Shown in pieces: positions 14,106 through 15,212 of a stretch of DNA of 15,212 nucleotides. Made by a program: the position numbers and the translations under genes. Under the pieces are notes generated by a model. It searched no databases. It was not told the DNA's origin and was given only the letters and a program-made list of their open reading frames with translations. Every line of letters begins with the position of its first letter. Position 1 is the stretch's first letter. The stretch comes from JAJOKI01 sp964412405 (GTDB lineage: Archaea > Halobacteriota > UBA148 > JAJOKI01): the NCBI GenBank assembly GCA_964412405.1, contig CAYPOB010000021.1, positions 1-15,212 of the forward strand, written 5' to 3'.

Positions 14106-15202
14106 AGTTAAAATATATTGCCGTCCTCCTGCCGTTGTCCTTGATATTGATGGCGGTGGCGGGTGCATACGATGCACCGATCGGCATGGCGGTGGCGGAT
14201 AACGTTGTGGTGATGGAACACGATATCATAGTGGAACAAGAGGGAGATGTGTTGGTCATTTCAGAGTCGATGTTATTCAACAATACCGGCGATGGAGTAT
14301 TTGAAGGTAAAGTAATAGCACGCATCCCGGCCAATGCTATCGTTGAATCCGCTACTGAACATTATTACTTTCACGGCGGAGAAGATGCCCATGTTTATTG
14401 GCCACTCGTACTATCCCCTAATGAATCGGTAAGGATGGAATTGGTTTACACGACGATGCCACCCGTATCAGGAACCATATGGAAAAATTTCATTTTTGAA
14501 AAAGAACTAGAACACCTAACGGGCAGGCTCATCTTACGAGTCATAAGCGAAAAGGATGTAGTGGCCACTACTGTGGACTTGATGACTATGAAGGAGAGCA
14601 CATACAATGAGACGATGGGAATGAATGTCGCACTATTTGTCGGGGTCGACATGCCCCCGCAAAGAGTGGGACTTTTGATGAAGTGGACGGAAATTTTCAC
14701 ATTAGCCAAATATGTAGGAGGTGCTGCCTTGGTGGTGGCGCTCATAGCATTCCCAATCTTAAAAAGTAGGGGAATTAAAAAAGAGGGGCATGAGGAGTTG
14801 GAGTACAGGAAGGAGGCATTACTATCGACGTTGAACCAGATAGAAAATGACCACCGGGCGGGAGAGATATCAGAAGTAGGATATCGAGAGCTCAAATCCG
14901 AATATGAGGAAAAAATCATCCAGATAATGAAAAAATTGGACAAGATAGGAGAAGATGTTGCAGAACGTGAGATAAAGATGGAGGAATCGAAGAAGCTTGA
15001 TAAGGCCGAAAAACCCGAGGCAAAAGAAAGTATCAGAGAACTGAAAATGAAGAAGGATGCGCTGATATCGATGCTAAAACAGATAGAGGACAACTACAAG
15101 GCGGGAGCCATCACAAAGGACGAATATCAGAAACTCAAATCAGAATACGGGGATATCGCCATAAAAATAATGAGGAGATTGGATGAGATGGGAGGGATGT
15201 AA
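14102..15202 (+). CDS. Membrane protein with two CcmI-like cytoplasmic hairpins, coupled to ccmF-C
   Basis: I do not recognise a named family for the whole 366-residue protein. It has a signal peptide (KYIAVLLPLSLILMAVAG, cleaved near residue 21), a beta-rich domain outside the membrane (about 30-195) and one TM helix (about 203-220). The cytoplasmic tail holds two copies of a 48-residue helical hairpin, 236-283 and 316-363. Both follow the pattern K-(E/D)-AL(L/I)S-L-QIE--(H/Y)-AG-I----Y--LKSEY, then I-(K/R)-LD. This resembles the cytoplasmic stretch of bacterial CcmI (LxxLExD...GKLSEEDYxxLR). The GTG start overlaps the ccmF-C stop (GTGA) and has GGAGAGG upstream, so it belongs to the haem-lyase operon. 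A role as a CcmI/CcmH-like partner of split CcmF is inference; similar hairpins occur in unrelated membrane proteins. Confidence 0.8.
   Translation: MKLKYIAVLLPLSLILMAVAGAYDAPIGMAVADNVVVMEHDIIVEQEGDVLVISESMLFNNTGDGVFEGKVIARIPANAIVESATEHYYFHGGEDAHVYWPLVLSPNESVRMELVYTTMPPVSGTIWKNFIFEKELEHLTGRLILRVISEKDVVATTVDLMTMKESTYNETMGMNVALFVGVDMPPQRVGLLMKWTEIFTLAKYVGGAALVVALIAFPILKSRGIKKEGHEELEYRKEALLSTLNQIENDHRAGEISEVGYRELKSEYEEKIIQIMKKLDKIGEDVAEREIKMEESKKLDKAEKPEAKESIRELKMKKDALISMLKQIEDNYKAGAITKDEYQKLKSEYGDIAIKIMRRLDEMGGM
14807..15190 (+). repeat. Two in-frame copies of a helical-hairpin repeat
   Basis: Bases 14807-14950 and 15047-15190 encode homologous 48-residue units, joined by a Lys/Glu-rich linker; the unit-to-unit offset is 240 bases (80 residues). 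The shared core includes L-QIE, AG-I, Y--LKSEY and LD-(I/M)G. The DNA copies have diverged clearly more than the protein pattern, which suggests an old duplication kept by selection. Confidence 0.8.
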
Positions 15203-15212
15203 AGATCGTTGA

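Noticed and set aside
14446..15093. Long minus-strand frame opposite the last gene
   Set aside because: Ser/Phe/Ile-rich shadow of Lys/Glu-rich helical coding on the other strand; no start signal.

Overview
The window comes from a euryarchaeon. The markers are a VAT/CDC48-type AAA ATPase, the recombinase paralogue RadB, an AMP phosphorylase of the archaeal type, a DUF98 chorismate-lyase-like protein and an archaeal-type cytochrome c maturation set. Compact convergent gene pairs, TATA-like boxes 20-30 bases before several start codons and GTG/TTG starts fit this. The cytochrome c maturation genes narrow it to c-type-cytochrome-bearing lineages such as Methanosarcinales, ANME or Syntrophoarchaeia-like alkane/methane oxidisers, or Archaeoglobales; this placement is inference.

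Layout. Bases 1-721 (minus) hold the N-terminal third of a CDC48/VAT ATPase, cut by the window edge exactly at Walker A. Divergent from it is larC (804-2006), followed by a decayed small secreted-protein gene (2003-2217). A RuvC/YqgF-like RNase H-fold protein (2214-3014, minus) lies head-to-head with radB (3041-3766). Bases 3771-7098 (minus) are a tight operon dapL-lysA-dapF, giving the last steps of lysine synthesis by the LL-diaminopimelate aminotransferase route. Bases 7099-7696 hold a second gene remnant with an internal stop, plus inverted repeats. A secreted, very acidic DUF5667 protein with Glu-Ile beta-strand repeats follows (7697-8764, minus). Then come AMP phosphorylase (8984-10504) and a small DUF98 chorismate-lyase-like gene (10536-10907), tail-to-tail with a nitroreductase (10910-11425, minus).

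The right end (11557-15202) is a cytochrome c maturation locus of the variant archaeal System I. It has a 42-residue ccmD-like gene missed by length cut-offs, a ccmE with CxxxY in place of HxxxY, and a CcmF broken into N- and C-terminal halves that are transcribed divergently. The last gene, translationally coupled to ccmF-C, encodes a signal-peptide/one-TM protein with two tandem cytoplasmic helical hairpins resembling the cytoplasmic segment of bacterial CcmI. No ccmH, ccmA, ccmB or ccmC is seen here. The last gene is the best candidate for an undescribed component: a CcmI/CcmH-like partner of the split CcmF haem lyase.
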